Shown: positions 23,301 to 34,280, counted from the stretch's first letter. The stretch: 64,000 bases of DNA from Ramazzottius varieornatus (GCA_001949185.1 BDGG01000004.1:1296278-1360277); one strand, 5' to 3'. Notes: generated by a model from the letters alone, not told the origin. A program made the numbers and translations.

Positions 23301-23380
23301 AAAAACCTATCAACAATATGCGCTGTATGCTGAGTCGTGCGGAATCGTCTGACCTGAGATTATGAGATGATAGTCGAGAT
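20322..23380. other. 3 kb gene-poor interval
   Basis: Contains the GPCR promoter side and the downstream flank of the ZP gene. Scattered open stretches exist, for example plus strand 21267-21467 and 22650-22895. None shows a family match or a convincing splice-linked neighbour, so I do not call genes. A GC-rich patch lies near 22440-22490. A 25 bp direct repeat sits at 23088-23146. Confidence 0.4.
23088..23146. repeat. Short direct repeat
   Basis: A 25 bp unit beginning CAACATGATA and ending GGAGAAATTAC occurs at 23088-23112 and 23122-23146 with one mismatch. No function is evident. Confidence 0.7.
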
Positions 23381-26300
23381 CTAGCCAAAACGTTGCTGAT
23401 CCAGTAATTGAGCACGCCTTTTGGATTTGCGTTTCCGTGTAGATTCGTATGAGCAGGTACCGCGGCAAAGCAGGAGCCAGAGCAGCAGTACAGCTATCAC
23501 AAGAGCTACCACACTGCAGCTGGCACTGATAGCGGTTATCTGTAATGGAGTGAGATCGTCCGCAGTGACCGGCCATCTTGGCCCTACAAAATAATTCCCC
23601 GTAAGTTACGAGACCACGTCGGCAAATGAATCAACCCAGATCGTTTTACCAAGTGGCGCACGTTTCCGACCAACGACAGGCAAAACGTGCGCCACTTGAA
23701 GCAACGATCTGAGGGAAACCATGCGCCGACATCCTAATTACCATTTCTAAAGGGGAAAAGTCCCTGATAAATTAGATAAAACCCACCGGAAGCGTTGCTG
23801 TTAACGTTTCTGTTTTGAAGATTAGCATCGAGCAGGTAGTGGTTAGAAGGGTGCGATCGAGAACCCGGTGTCAAAATAGCCGAAGAAGGTGTGGACGCGG
23901 TGACAGCACCTACTTCCTCACGCGTTCCGGAAGTCTCACGGTCAGACAAGTGGGAGGGACCGGGTGATAGATTGAGCAATACTGCGGTTTGAGGTTGATC
24001 ATTGCCGGAAGAAGTCAGCTGTGAGCTGAACCTTTGAACGTCAGCCGGTCGAATGTCCAAATTAAGGTTCATATCAAGCACGCTTTCCGGCCCTTTGTTG
24101 GAGCTCTCTACAGACTCTTTGCGGTTCTCTGCATCTCTTCCACCGGCCACCGGAGACTGCCTTCCGGCATAGAAGTCCTTGTATGGCTCTTCAGTTGACG
24201 GGTTACTCGGTTCGTAACCGAACTGACCATCGCCTAGTGGTGCAGCAGTTTGCAACCTGGGCCTTCGAAGTTGCGCTGTATACAAAATGGCTCCCCGATC
24301 GTCAGCTGGATCGTCACTGCCAGAAACGGCCTTTGGTGTTCTTGTTGTTCGAATAGAACGTGTCAGGTCCTGCAGAATTCCAACCGCTGGTCGTCTAACA
24401 GGGACGCCTTGCCCAGGAACTTTACTTGTGTCTTTTCCTGTGAGGCCTTCCACAGACAAGTCATCGTCTTCTAATGGATCGCTGGGTCCGTCTTGGTCCG
24501 CCATCTGTATGACGCGGCTACCACCGCCCATGCTACGCAAAGAGGAGAAGGCCTTAATTCAAGCAATCATCATGAGCGTATCGTTGACCGAAAACCAAAA
24601 AAGCTGATTGAACTGGAAATTAGTGATAAGCTGAATCCCGACTACAAGACATCTGCACGCGCTCTGGGGAGCTTAGCGAAGGCGTGATGTGATTCGGGTA
24701 CGAATATGGTATTTTCCGTTTATTCTTAGAGCTCATAACGAGGCCGTGACTGCTCAGCTGGATGATGGCCATACCCAGTTTCTAAGCGAATGGTGGCTGG
24801 CAGGTAATTGCACGATATCCGGAATGAACGGTCCGTTCCCATTACCACACTGGCATGTTCCTGCAATGAAGACACCATGTCCAGCGGTGATAATCCATGT
24901 ACTGCACTGTTTCTGGTCGGAACATCCTACTATCTTTGTCTCGAAACGACTCCACTCTACGGTGTAAAGAGCCGATCGAGCTCATGACAGAGATTACCGA
25001 CAATAAACCATATCAGCTCCATCCGGAAACGCACTGATTACTGTACAGTACCTGGATCATCACAATGGCTTCCATAATGGTCCCGTTCTGTAACAAAGAA
25101 GATTTGGGCTCATTCCCGCCAGTTTTCATTCGCTTGGTGGTGTGGGATAAGAACTAAGAAGAATTGTTTAAAATTGATACATGCAAGGACGAAGTCGATT
25201 ACCTGCCGGAAGTGTACTTCACACGTGGTATAGTTGATGCTCAAAACGTAGGTTGGCTGACTGGCAGCCAGTCCTTGGCCGCGAACCGAGCAGTGAGCTT
25301 GACTTTGACCACTGGCCCTCTGCACCGCAATGACACCTTCAAACCCTTCTCCAGTTTCAATCGTCACTTCCGCTTCGCCTTTTCGACAATCGACATTGCG
25401 CACCGCATCTGTCAAAATAAACTGAAGATGTCGCTTTTTTTTCTTCTAAACCGATGATGACGCTTCTTAGACTGATTCGTTTTGAGACGTGGGCAAATAG
25501 TTCAAAACCAGATCGCCATCAAAAGTGGCACACACTTATACCTAATAATAGCGATGGTGTGCGCCACTTGTGATAACAATCGGTTTCATGTCCAGTTTTT
25601 TTACATCAGATTTATTTCTATCCGGAAATTACTTTCACCTATGCCCTAACCTCAAGTCGAAAGAGGATATTTGAAATTTTTGGGATCGCACATCGGAGGC
25701 TTTTTCTTTGTTTTTCCACAGACAACTTTTGTATGGATCTTGCCACTCCGCTGTACGTCCGACACGCTTTTGCAACGTTTTCGCTCGGTTTAGCGACCAA
25801 CTACTAAAAGTTGCCGAATCAAGCTCAATTAGGCCAACCAACGAAATGTTGGTCGCTTTTAGTAGTTGGTCGCTAAACCGAGCGGAAACGTTGCAAAAGC
25901 GTGTCGGACGTACGAAATGTTTTCCCAGCAAGCAGTTAGGGGTTTACGGCATGCCTTCGTAAGACTGTGAGGGTCAGAAGACTTTTGAAGTTCCCCGAGC
26001 AGTCAAAAAGGAACTGCTGATTTTTTCAAAAATGTACGTTGCACTCGATTGGTTTGCAATTTAACCGTACATTTTTTGGTCTCGATCGAACTGGCACTAG
26101 CTTTGTCCCAGTTGATTTGCCGGTCCCGGAAGTTGAACGTGGTGGGAACATTCACCAATGGATCAGCTGGAAGGAGGATCCGCCCTTCTCTTCCACTGTT
26201 GGGTTCTTCCACCAGCTTCTCAACCTGGAAAAGGTACTTGGTCGAAGGCCGGAGCTCGTCGATGCGAACTCGTGTCTCATTCGTCTGGAACAACTTGCAT

Positions 26301-26442
26301 AAGCGTGGTTCGTCATCCCACGGACTGTCCTCGCAGTAAGTCACCACAAAAGACGGTGATGAGTCGTTGGTGCTGTCGGGATCCCATTGTAAAGATACAC
26401 TGCGCACCTCGCTTTGCAAGCGTAGATTGGGCACTATCACAC
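23381..26442 (-). CDS. FN3 + ZP-N domain type I membrane protein (5' end unresolved)
   Basis: Probably an extracellular-matrix or cell-surface protein. Phase-compatible exons on the minus strand: 26442-26071, 25408-25203, 25087-25052, 24860-24775, 24532-23742 and 23583-23381. The first carries one fibronectin type III domain (VRSVSLQWDP, VVTYCED, LRPSTKYLFQVE). The next three form a ZP-N-like module with four Cys (VDCRKGEAEV, QAHCSV, YTTCEV, FRISCNY) and the typical VVMGTDRSF strand. The large fifth exon encodes about 260 Cys-free, acidic, Ser/Pro-rich residues. The last has a transmembrane helix (SCSVVALVIAVLLLWLLLC) and a basic tail (TRKRKSKRR). Residues upstream of FN3, including a signal peptide, are not located; a possible 53 bp exon lies at 26697-26645. 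Introns hold hairpin elements. I know no named orthologue. Confidence 0.72.
23621..23715. repeat. Palindromic hairpin element, copy 5 (ZP gene intron)
   Basis: Near-perfect inner arms: AGATCGTTTTACCAAGTGGC, then GCACG, and the reverse complement CGTGC, then GCCACTTGAAGCAACGATCT, around a loop of about 22 bp. Lies in the last intron of the ZP gene. Confidence 0.88.
25509..25583. repeat. Palindromic hairpin element, copy 6 (ZP gene intron)
   Basis: Arms AGATCGCCATCAAAAGTGGC and GCGCCACTTGTGATAACAAT with the GTGTGCGCCACTTG core. Same intron as the 58 bp-armed hairpin at 25753. Confidence 0.78.
25753..25913. repeat. Long near-perfect hairpin (58 bp arms, 45 bp loop)
   Basis: Left arm 25753-25810 starts GTACGTCCGACACGCTTTTG; right arm 25856-25913 ends CAAAAGCGTGTCGGACGTAC. 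I count one mismatch in 58 bp (TTTTCGCTC against TTTCCGCTC). The sequence differs from the 14-copy family. High arm identity suggests recent origin or selection. It lies in the intron between the FN3 and ZP exons. It could be a foldback element, or a precursor of double-stranded or small RNA. Confidence 0.92.
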
Positions 26443-26470
26443 CTACAAAGAGAGCCATTTTTGATGAACT

Positions 26471-26592
26471 GGGAGCTGGGCAAACAATGCGTACAAGATC
26501 GCAGCTGAAGTGACGCACGTTCTAATTGTTCATTACCAGAAGGGTGCGCCACTTCGAAAAACAAACTCGTAAGTTTTGTTTGCTCAGTTCCC
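26471..26592. repeat. Palindromic hairpin element, copy 7
   Basis: Full-length copy: starts GGGAGCTGGGCAAACAA and ends TTTGCTCAGTTCCC. AACTG on both sides could be a 5 bp target-site duplication. Lies just 5' of the FN3 exon, probably in an intron of the ZP gene. Confidence 0.82.
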
Positions 26593-27796
26593 AACTGTTG
26601 AATACGTAAATTAAATTGAGGAATTTACCCAAAACGGGTCTTACCCAGAACGGTGGCGCACCCATACAGTTGAAGGGCAAGAATGGACCAACGCCTACTG
26701 TTTAGGCGGAAACAATCTGGTAATCCCAGTATCCGCATAGTAAACAAACGAGGTCGCCAGCATCGGCCAACAGCAACGACGACAGTTTCCCTGATTACAG
26801 CAATTATGTCAGATGCTTAGTTGGCCACTCTAGATTCGCTTCACGATTAAGAGCTTGAATAAATGTTAGGTAATCAGCAAACTTCAGTCAGACTGGTCGA
26901 CGGACCAAGATAAAAAAAAATTGGGAACAGTACGTTGATCACCGGCGAGTTCGAATAGATCGTCTGCATGGATTTTCTACCGAGACCGATGATGACTGGA
27001 GTTTCAAGGAGGAAGCCTGGGAAGAAGGAAAGTAATGGTCAGCAAGATGCAATTACTGGCCAAAGTGCTTTTCGCGGTAGAGGAATTACGCGAGTTAGAT
27101 GAGTGTACTCAATCGGAAATAAACGATCTTACTGGTGCGATGAGACACTCTTTTCCTACATAGGGCTCCTCACATGAGCTGTAACTCGAGAGACATTGTA
27201 TCACAGCTTGATGATCAAGAGCCGACATGTAGTACCTCACTATAATTAGGGTCACTCTTGCTCTTACTGCCATGTTCTCGTACTGTACTTGTAGCAGAGT
27301 TGGTTGTGGTCATGACACACTCTTGCACGCGCTTGAGCTAGCACTTGCTTCCAGCTATGGTTCAATGGCGGCCAGAACATGTAGGAAAATCTCCATCAGA
27401 GCAAAGAACAACATCCGAAAAAGAGAAGAAGAAGCATTTCTCATGGTTCCACCTCAATGCATCTCATAAAAGGTGCCAACAGCTCATTCACTCTTCTTGA
27501 CCGTCCAACCATGGCCTCCTACCAAGAGCGCCATGCCAAGAGCTGCATATGGCTTAAACGTCACCTAGAGAAAAAGACCTCGAATATGTAAGCTCTTTAT
27601 TATCAAAAAAAACTCGCATCGATGTAATAACTTCTCGGTTATGAAAACAACGAAACTCACTTTTCAGAGCGTTCCCTTTCTCGCGAATCAGAGTTTGCCA
27701 TTTAGTTAAGACCCAATTCGAATGTTCTCGCGAGTTCTTAGGCCACTTTCCACATCCGCCGTCAAGCATTCTGGGATACCGGCAAGAGGAATTTTC

Positions 27797-27871
27797 AGAT
27801 CATTGTCTCAAGTGGCGCATTGTACCATTATTTTTCGGTGAGAGCGTGCGCCGCCTGGGCAAACGGTCTGG
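27797..27871. repeat. Palindromic hairpin element, copy 8
   Basis: Cores TCAAGTGGCGCA and GTGCGCCGCCTGGGC flank a loop rich in T; the right flank continues AAACGGTCTG. Lies in the gap upstream of the ZP gene. Confidence 0.72.
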
Positions 27872-28089
27872 TACAATTTATTTTCCAACGTTTCATCTTT
27901 GCTTTCTTTCCGTTTGGTATACTTGATTGCTTACACTTTTCGAACTCTGGAGTCCATTTCAGAGGTCGTCGTATGAATCCACACCGTGCGGTAATTCGTC
28001 CATGTCCGGTTACAGCAATTAAGCTCATCACCAATGCTCTGCAAATAATCAGCATTAGCAGGCGCCGATAAGTACAAAGGCAGTATCGG

Positions 28090-28125
28090 CGGCACAGAAT
28101 GTGCGGCACAGAATGTGCGGCACAG
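28090..28125. repeat. 14 bp tandem repeat
   Basis: CGGCACAGAATGTG occurs twice in tandem and is followed by a partial third unit (CGGCACAG). Confidence 0.85.
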
Positions 28126-28532
28126 TTCAGCGAACTTGAACTTATGACAATAGATTAAGTATACCTTGCAGCAAAACAGTCCGCGGACGCTTTCACAGCA
28201 GCTCGCGTGCCCGGTTATATTAGACCCTTCACTGGATACGCTCAGGCTGAGCTTCGAATCATCGCTAACTAACCGTAAGCGCTTCTCAGCTCCACACTTC
28301 AGCTATGGCGAAAAAGCGTGAGAACCCGTCGCGCATCACTTTCGGCTAAACTTGCGTGGGCTTTAGTAATTGGACTGGTCAAGAGCCTCGGCGACCAGCG
28401 TTGATCCAGTATGCGGTCTCGGTTCTCCAGCCTACAATGAAAAACATCCCACAATAGCAACCGTCTCGCTCACTACCACACATTCTCAGTGGTTATTTAC
28501 CTTCTTGATTTCCGAGTCTTCGGTGGTGGTAC

Positions 28533-28750
28533 TGGAGCACATGGATGCCGCCTGCCAACGAGGTTCGTGCCATGATCTTGGGAGGAGTGCACCCCCACCC
28601 TAACGCAGCTGATCCCAAAAAAACAGTTCGGACCCTCAGGTTAAACAGTATTGGTGGACTGTAAGCTTTGGAGGTCAGTTTACAGGGGTGCACCTCCTAG
28701 TGACGGATCATGGCACGAACTTTTTGGCTGGCGGCATCTATGCTGGAAAA
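28533..28750. repeat. Diverged inverted repeat, possible miniature transposon
   Basis: Left arm includes ATGCCGCCTGCCAA, GTTCGTGCCATGATC and GGAGGAGTGCACCCC; the right arm read in reverse includes ATGCCGCCAGCCAA, GTTCGTGCCATGATC and AGGAGGTGCACCCC. Arms of roughly 60 bp surround about 90 bp of unique sequence. Divergence between arms suggests an older insertion than the hairpin at 25753. Confidence 0.75.
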
Positions 28751-29049
28751 GTCAGGGAGCCAAAAGGAAACAAGAAGTGAGCCCGGTTCCAGCATTGACC
28801 GTCCGAAAACAATGACAATTCCACCGCATAGCGAGCCGTACCGTTCAAATGTCGTCCGTTCCGCAAGAAAGGTGTACAATGGTTTCCGCTCGGTGGCGGA
28901 CGGCGGACGTAGGACAGTCACGTCATGAATGGCTCACTGTTAATAAACAACCATTATTAAGCAAAACGTGGCATTGTTAGGACGCCAAGGTCGCTTTCTC
29001 TATGAAGCAGAAGAGGAAGATTATAATGTGGTACTCATGATGGGATGGA

Positions 29050-30418
29050 ATGGGCAAGTCTGTGATCATCACCTACATCTTATGGCTGTTCGGGGGCTTC
29101 CTCGGACTGCATCATCTGTATCTGCGACGTGATCGCCATGCTTTCACCTGGCTGGCCACGGGCGGTGGCGTCTTCGGTCTAGGATGGCTGCGAGAAGCGA
29201 CGCGCCTGCCAACATATGTCCAAGAAGCCAACCAAACTCCCCAGTTTGTCGAGAAGCGTTTCCGGGCCATCCACAAGCGCTCGTCTCCGCCGTATAACTC
29301 CACTCGCGTTGCTGGTGAACTCATCCTCGGTACTCTGTTCGGCTTTGTCCTCTCCTTGGCGATCCCTCCCCCTGAAGAACATGAATTCATCCATAAATAT
29401 GCGCGATACCTGATACCAGCTGCAGTCGCAGCAGGTTTGTTGTCCCGAGCATCTTAGAAAACGTTAAAAAATTCACAATTTGAAAAAAAGAACTTTGATA
29501 TTGATCAATCAATAATCAATGGACGAGCTTATTTCATAGCAGACTGCTTATTCTGAAGTCTATACAGATGTCATGGTGTTATAAGTGTGACATGTCCGTC
29601 AGTCAAGGAAGTCTCCATGTCATGTCTTCCCTTACTTGCAGGTGTGCATGTTGTTGGCAACATCGGTCTAGAATGTGGGAAGTTTCGATGGCCGCTGTTG
29701 GGTGCTTACGTCGGAGCCATCATCTTCGCATTCAACGCCAGTTCGATAGCGTACTCTGCGGTGTTCGCCACCTTCGCCTTCAACTGGCTCTCGCGAGACT
29801 GGGTTCGCCAGCCCAAACCAGCGATCCACCGAAATCCAGCTTATCGGCTGGCGGTCTTCACCAGTTGTGTCCTATTGTACACCGCGATGTGGGGATCGTT
29901 CCTGTGGTTTAACGCCAAATTGGTTTCGCAAGACGGAACTGTGACTACCTTCCGTGAAGGTCTTCAGAACTTTTCACAAAGCAAAGCCTGGCTGGAATGC
30001 AGGGAGGCCATAAGACAGTTGTGGGAGTACGGATGGGCACATGGCTGGTCAAATGTCCTGGAAGAACTCATTCGGACATTGGATCCTTACGGTGAAACTA
30101 GGGCCTACAGCGTGAGCATGAAGTTTCTTACACCACATTGATTTTCTGTACAATGTGGTTTACCCAACTTGGTTTTGTGTTCAGGTGCTGGAAGTGAAGC
30201 CGGATGCAACACATCAGGAAATCTCGGCTCAGTATCGGAAACTGTCGCGCGAATGGCATCCTGATCGACATCGGGACCCGGAAAAGAAAAAGCTTGCCGA
30301 ACGTAATTTTGTAGAAATTGCACAAGCTTACGAAAAGCTCAACAAAGGGAAACAAGGGCACAGAACTGATCATTCGCACGACTTCTTTGAACAGCAGCAT
30401 TTCCACCAAGAATTTTGA
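29050..30418 (+). CDS. DNAJC22: DnaJ homologue subfamily C member 22 (TM2 + J domain)
   Basis: Membrane-anchored J-domain protein (Wurst in flies, linked to clathrin-dependent endocytosis). Three exons fit: 29050-29434, 29642-30111 and 30185-30418, giving 362 residues, close to about 341 in human. The N-terminus is the TM2-type segment with YILWLFGGFLGLHHLYLRRD and GLGWLREATRLP, the family hallmark. Several hydrophobic helices follow. The C-terminal exon is the J domain: VLEVKPDATHQEISAQYRKL, then the Hsp70-activating HPD in EWHPDRHRDPE, then FVEIAQAYEKL. Stop follows soon after, as in other DNAJC22 proteins. No odd features. Confidence 0.93.
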
Positions 30419-30605
30419 ATGTTTTACCGTATAACGTTGGATGAATTGGTTCTAACTAGTGCATTTTATAGCAGATGAATGCTCAGTAATCTCACACTCG
30501 GCAGCTACGGATGAACTACTGTTTTTTATTCAATGAGCTTGAAATTTCCTGCTACCCGAAGATAACTTTCCTCTTTCCATACTAACACAAAAGTCCTTAG
30601 TAGTA

Positions 30606-31385
30606 TTATGCCATGGGCGCGGTCGCTGGCGCTGTTCGTAAACGTCCGAAAACGCTGCAAGCATAGTTTGCAAGCATTTCCGTGGCGTTACTCTTTGGTA
30701 GTCCTACAAAACAGTAGCTTTCACGAATGATATTCAGAAAATATCGGACTACTTGGAACCCTGCGCGGGCCGGAGACATACCTCTCATTTCGGACCAGAG
30801 TTGCCAGTTAGAGGAATGGTCAGGGTCTGGCGAAGCCGACTGACCGAAACCCGCAATTGCTTGGGATAGACTGGTCAAGTAGGAATCTGTAAGTACGACA
30901 AGCACAAACTTGCATCAAAATTCGATTCATAGTTATGCGACTGACTCGTACGAACTCTGGCTCACAGAGGGTGACAGGTGCATCTCCGTATTTGGATTGT
31001 GAGACCATAGCGGACAGCTTGACTTTCTCCGGCTTCGTCATGGCTTTCGAGTTTAGGTAGACATCGTTGTACATTTCATCCTGCGAAACGCCTGCCGAAA
31101 CTCAAATTTTGCGTTTTTGACAAACAAGGAAGTGAGCGGCGACCGCAGTAAACTCACCACGCGCATCTGGTTCTTCGTCCGCATCGTCAAAGCTCTTGCC
31201 CCAATACCAGCAGCCAGTGCTATGAACAGTGCCGCGCCAATACCATACGTTGGGGAATAGTGTTTGGGAGCATCCTTGACAGTCATGCGGATGTAATAAA
31301 CCGACAACAATGCAGCAGTGCTAGCCAACGCATAGAGTGGCATCGCGGCCTGACAGTAATCGGGTGCCACATGATCATGAGACAT
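30606..31385 (-). CDS. Unrecognised small two-transmembrane protein
   Basis: Four phase-compatible exons on the minus strand (31385-31158, 31080-30966, 30886-30782, 30703-30606) give 181 residues. Two hydrophobic segments lie near residues 13-31 (MPLYALASTAALLSVYY) and 48-68 (IGAALFIALAAGIGARALTM), separated by a short loop, so a membrane hairpin is likely. Later residues are polar and contain SKYGDAP. The paired helices with a small-residue second helix and the KYGD motif faintly recall OCIA-domain proteins, but I do not claim the family. The gene is convergent with DNAJC22 and has no mobile DNA inside. Splice phases support a real gene; function is unknown. Confidence 0.55.
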
Positions 31386-31799
31386 CTCCGTACGACTATC
31401 GACAAACTAGTGTCTCGAAACGTTCTGAACCCGACTGCTAACAAGAGTTCATCCTGTAGTTGCTATGTTAAGTGAAAGAGAATCTTCCAGAGAAGTTAAA
31501 ATCCCATTTTGTACAAGTCATAAACATTCCAGCTGAACGAAACATGCAACGAGAACAAATTACAACTACAAGAAAGCTCAGCGATTTGTACAATGAAGGA
31601 TACCTGCCGTGGTACATATATGGCAAAACTTGCTAGTTTCCCGCAGAAAGACAAGCCAAGACTAAATCTCAATAAGAAATAATAACTAAAACCCAGAACG
31701 TAAAGACTGAGAAGTAAAAGCTAAAAGGGAAAACAACAATGTTGTCATGCACCAGGAAAGAACGCCTTCTATGGTAGATAGTACTGCTGCAATACACCT

Positions 31800-34280
31800 T
31801 CATAGTATGACACAGCAGCGACAGATACGTTGCCGAGGCGTGGGAGCCGCCACCGGTGGCGTAGGAGGTGGAAAGTAGTACAAAACCTAAGACACAAATT
31901 CCACACCTTATTGATGTGCGAGGATATCGAGAGCACATACTGAAGTTCAAGCAATTGTTAGAATTTGAAATTGTTTCAATTATATTTCTATTCAGTTTTT
32001 TATATTAAATTTTTGATTTTCAGGTTGTGAATAACATGGAAGATCAGCAAACGCAAAATGCTAGATCGTTATCAAGTGGAGCACGCTTTCATTGTTACCG
32101 GCTGAAAGCGTACGCCATTTGAAACAACGTTCTTGGATGTTTCGTTTGCGGCCGGGCCTCCCACGTCTTCTTGATTACCTTAGCGTGGGGCAGCTTGGCT
32201 TTCAGCTGTCGAACCGCGGGCTTGGTGACACCCTGGCAGTCGTACAGGTCGATGCGTTGCAGACTGGTGACGGTCGCCAGCGCGGTCAGGGAAGCATCAC
32301 TGATGGAAGGGCAGTTATCCACTTCCAGGACCTTGAGGGTACCACCTCGAGCCGCAGCTCCCTGGGCCAAAGCCTGGACACCTTCGTCCGAGATCAGTTC
32401 GCAGTGGGACAGACAGAGGCGCTCGACACTGTGACAGAACTCAGCGATGCTGATGAGGGTGTTGTCACTGATGTGGGCGCATTCTTCCATGTCTAGATAC
32501 TGCAGGAAACGACACGCTCGACAGAGAGCGCTGAAACCCTCATCTCCCATCTCTGTACAGCCTGAACGGAACCAGAAACAATCAATTCCCTTACCCACAT
32601 CATCGCTTTTACCGAAAATGGTTTTTCACATGTAGCGACCCTCAACATAATTTTTCCAAATTGCTAGTTGCTTTTTCTATTTTATCTATATTTTGTTACC
32701 TGCCACTTCGAGGGTTTTCAGTTTGGGACAGGAATGGGCCAAGGCGACAAGACTATCGTCAGTCAAGCGCGGGCAGTGGGCTAACGAGATGTGTTCAAGA
32801 ATGTAGCAGTTCTTAGCCAGGAACTTTATTCCCTGGTCCGTTATGTCCGCACAACTGTTCAAGTTGACTGACTCCAGCTCGATGCAGTTCTCGCCAAGAG
32901 CTCGCAAACACTCGTCCCTGCAAAGAAAAAGGTCAAGTCAGTCACCAATGTTGATTTTTCTCCAATGCAGAACATGCCTTTTTTCTACGAAAAAAACGCT
33001 GCCAAGTCCGCGCTGGCACTAACTTGATAGGCATCTTCGTAAAAAAGGCAGAATTAGAAACTCACCAGACATACTCGTCAGGACTGTTCCCCGAGTGGCG
33101 CACGCTTCCATCGGTAGTGGCTGAAAGCGTGAGCCACTTGGGAAAACAAGCTTGTCGAGTCTGCTCGCCTAGAGATCTCAGCGACAATGCTGCACATTCC
33201 GAGAAAGAAGCGGTCAGACTATGTTAGAACGTAGATTACTTGATGTTTCTTACTTGATGTTCGGACATCCTTTGGCCGTGAAGGTCTTTAGTTGGGTACA
33301 GCGCGTGGCCAGGGAAGTGATGCCTTGTTCGGAGATGCGTTCGCACCAGGAAATGTTGATGGTTTCCAGATGGGTACAGCCGTCAGCCAGCACAGCCAGT
33401 CCTTTGTCGGTAATCAGGGCGCATGAGTCAATGTTCAGTTTGCGCAGTCGGGGCGAGTGCTTACTCAATGCGCGGCACGTTTCGTCCGTCAACTTGCGAC
33501 ATTCTTGCAGGACCAGGACTTCGATGTTGCGACAGTAGAAGGCAAAGGTCTTCAGTGCTTCGTCCGACAAGTGCTGACAGCCCCGCAGATTTAATCGCTT
33601 TAGGAACAATCCACAACGCCGTGCGATGTTCTCAATAACCGCACCCTATAACGAATCAATATCCAAAAGTTTAATAAATAACCTGAAAGACAACAAAATG
33701 TCGGAAAAATCTCAATTGACCCACCTCGACGTCCCGCTGGAATTCAAACAAATCCACATCCTGCCAGATGCTACCGTCATGCGCTAATCCATTCCATGCC
33801 TATCACAGATCATAATTTCCCATGGGTCAACATTTATGAATATTTCCGACAATACCCAATCTCCCAAGACTGCTAAGTTTCCTCAAGTGGCGCACGCTTG
33901 CGGAGGTAGTGGCTGCAAGCGTGCGCCACTTGGAAAGACGATGTGGCCGAGTTTGCTTGCGGAGCTCCCTTTCTATTGACAGTGAGTGAATTCTGTCGAA
34001 GAGGCATCTGACTCACCTTGCAAACCGTAGCACAGCGACACAGCGCGACCAGATCGAGGAAGGAGAAGATACGGAGAATGATTTCTTTGGGCAGCATGCG
34101 ATTGATTTGGCCCGTGTCATGATCCAGGCTGTTGCCGTCCGCCTCCATTGCATGCCCGTTGCTCTTCACCCCACTATCTGTGTTGTTCAGGGGATGCGAT
34201 TCTTCGTCTTGAACGCTGTTCAAACCTCGTAGCTTCTTGGTGACTCCCCAACTGTTGGGCATCTTCGAACCGTGCACCAA
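31800..34280 (-). CDS. FBXL20: F-box and leucine-rich-repeat protein, FBXL2/FBXL20-like
   Basis: Substrate-binding subunit of an SCF (SKP1-CUL1-F-box) ubiquitin ligase, probably membrane-anchored by prenylation. Six exons fit: 34280-34017, 33799-33725, 33645-33254, 32917-32700, 32561-32179 and 31886-31800, giving 472 residues. The F-box is INRMLPKEIILRIFSFLDLV, followed across the first splice by AWNGLAHDGSIWQDVDLF. About eleven Cys-containing LRRs follow. The last exon reads VLYYFPPPTPP and ends RICRCCVIL, matching the FBXL20 tail, with a CVIL CAAX box. Reading on past the exon 5 donor (GTAATC at 32178) instead runs into a hairpin element and a false stop near 32095. Introns 1, 3 and 5 each contain a hairpin element. 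Confidence 0.94.
32045..32150. repeat. Palindromic hairpin element, copy 9 (FBXL20 intron 5)
   Basis: Arms GATCGTTATCAAGTGGAGCA, then CGCTTTC, and GAAAGCG, then TACGCCATTTGAAACAACGT. Lies between the last two FBXL20 exons and carries a stop codon in the exon 5 reading frame. Confidence 0.82.
33070..33178. repeat. Palindromic hairpin element, copy 10 (FBXL20 intron 3)
   Basis: Cores GAGTGGCGCACGCTT and AAGCGTGAGCCACTTGG with the right flank AAACAAGCTTGTCGAGTC, matching the family outer arm. Confidence 0.82.
33861..33970. repeat. Palindromic hairpin element, copy 11 (FBXL20 intron 1)
   Basis: Perfect inner arms CAAGTGGCGCACGCTTGC and GCAAGCGTGCGCCACTTG around a short loop. The right flank runs to GCGGAGCTCCC, the family end. 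Confidence 0.88.

Larger units (their letters stand above)
26593..29049. other. Gap upstream of the ZP gene and DNAJC22
   Basis: About 2.4 kb that may contain missing 5' exons and the promoter of the ZP gene (minus) and the DNAJC22 promoter (plus). A weakly supported exon is at 26697-26645 (AAACAG acceptor, GTAAGA donor, hydrophobic translation). It also holds a hairpin copy, a 14 bp tandem repeat and a diverged inverted repeat, listed separately. No other conserved coding segment was found. Confidence 0.4.

Noticed and set aside
24840-24960. Possible exon with WSRFETKIVGC in the ZP gene
   Set aside because: Joining the exon ending VMIQ directly to EHASVVMGTDRS keeps phase and restores a typical ZP strand, so this stretch is intron.
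28697-28921. 74-codon minus-strand frame upstream of DNAJC22
   Set aside because: Overlaps the diverged inverted repeat, has no recognised family and no clear splice partner.
32095-32178. FBXL20 ending inside the hairpin element (C-terminus YAFSR)
   Set aside because: A downstream exon with the exact family tail and CAAX box joins in phase; the read-through end is intron sequence.
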